From: JAWWPY01 sp033854735
GTDB taxonomy: Bacteria; Actinomycetota; Actinomycetes; Streptosporangiales; Streptosporangiaceae
Assembly: GCA_033854735.1 (NCBI GenBank)
Contig: JAWWPY010000466.1
Span: forward strand, 1 to 16,633
DNA length: 16,633 nt
Direction: 5' to 3'
A model generated the notes under the pieces. The model was not told the DNA's origin, made no database searches, and saw only the letters and a program-made list of their open reading frames with translations. Below, piece after piece: positions 16,485 through 16,633 of this stretch (position 1 is the stretch's first letter; each line of letters begins with the position of its first letter). Position numbers and translations under genes: made by a program.

Positions 16485-16633
16485 CGGATCCAGCTACCAC
16501 CAGGCGGGCGTGGACATCGCCGCGGGAGATCATGCTGTCGAGCTGATGCGCAGCGCTATCGCGCGTACCGCCGGGCCAGAGGTGCTGGGCGGTGTGGGCG
16601 GATTCGCGGGCCTGTTCGACGGGAGCAAGCTGA
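16468..16633 (+). CDS. purM: Phosphoribosylformylglycinamidine cyclo-ligase PurM, N-terminal part
   Basis: ATP-dependent ring closure of FGAM to AIR, step 5 of purine synthesis. Only the first 55 codons lie in the window. SYHQAGVDIAAGDHAVELM followed by EVLGGVGGFAGLFDGSKL is the conserved PurM N-terminus. The ATG at 16468 is the only one of the four repeated ATGs that leads into the full frame; the three upstream ones stop after six codons. Start-codon access probably depends on ribosomes arriving from purF through the mini-ORF chain. The gene continues beyond the right edge. Confidence 0.93.
   Translation, partial: MTAARNGSSYHQAGVDIAAGDHAVELMRSAIARTAGPEVLGGVGGFAGLFDGSKL

Overview
The window is very GC-rich, with strongly G/C-ending codons, GTG starts, ATGA stop/start overlaps, a Bkd-type branched-chain 2-oxoacid dehydrogenase, a FadE5-type acyl-CoA dehydrogenase and a purSQL/purF/purM order. 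Together these point to an actinomycete chromosome (Actinomycetota). The genus cannot be read from the sequence. No insertion sequence, phage gene, CRISPR array, tRNA or rRNA was recognised. This looks like core chromosome with a few accessory insertions.

Left half (1-9099), acyl-CoA and branched-chain catabolism. A minus-strand two-domain acyl-CoA dehydrogenase (FadE34-like) runs off the left edge. Divergent from it is a plus-strand membrane protein with a collagen-like repeat tail, followed by a FadE5-type acyl-CoA dehydrogenase. Its upstream region holds a perfect 12-bp palindrome and a 15-bp direct repeat. Converging on this gene across a strong hairpin is the minus-strand operon bkdA-bkdB-bkdC (E1-alpha, E1-beta, lipoyl E2), ending in a small Dabb-family protein. 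E3 (lipoamide dehydrogenase) is not in the window. The oxidative decarboxylase makes branched acyl-CoAs, and acyl-CoA dehydrogenases carry out the first beta-oxidation step.

Right half (9429-16633), de novo purine synthesis: purS, a degenerate RsbW-like ATPase gene, purQ, purL (ATGA overlap), a minus-strand membrane-anchored ricin-type beta-trefoil protein, a sterol-carrier-family gene, purF, and the start of purM. PurS, PurQ and PurL form FGAM synthetase (step 4), PurF makes phosphoribosylamine (step 1) and PurM makes AIR (step 5). purQ, the sterol-carrier gene and purF each have a TANNNT hexamer 6-7 nt before the start codon and no clear Shine-Dalgarno, which suggests leaderless transcripts.

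The most unusual structure is between purF and purM. Four exact-period 17-bp units there create three 6-codon mini-ORFs. Each is joined to the next by an ATGA overlap, forming an unbroken stop/start chain from the purF stop to the purM start. More broadly, short tandem duplications (periods 15-36 bp) recur through the window, in frame inside genes and in any phase between them. No defence-type or otherwise clearly new multi-gene system was seen.
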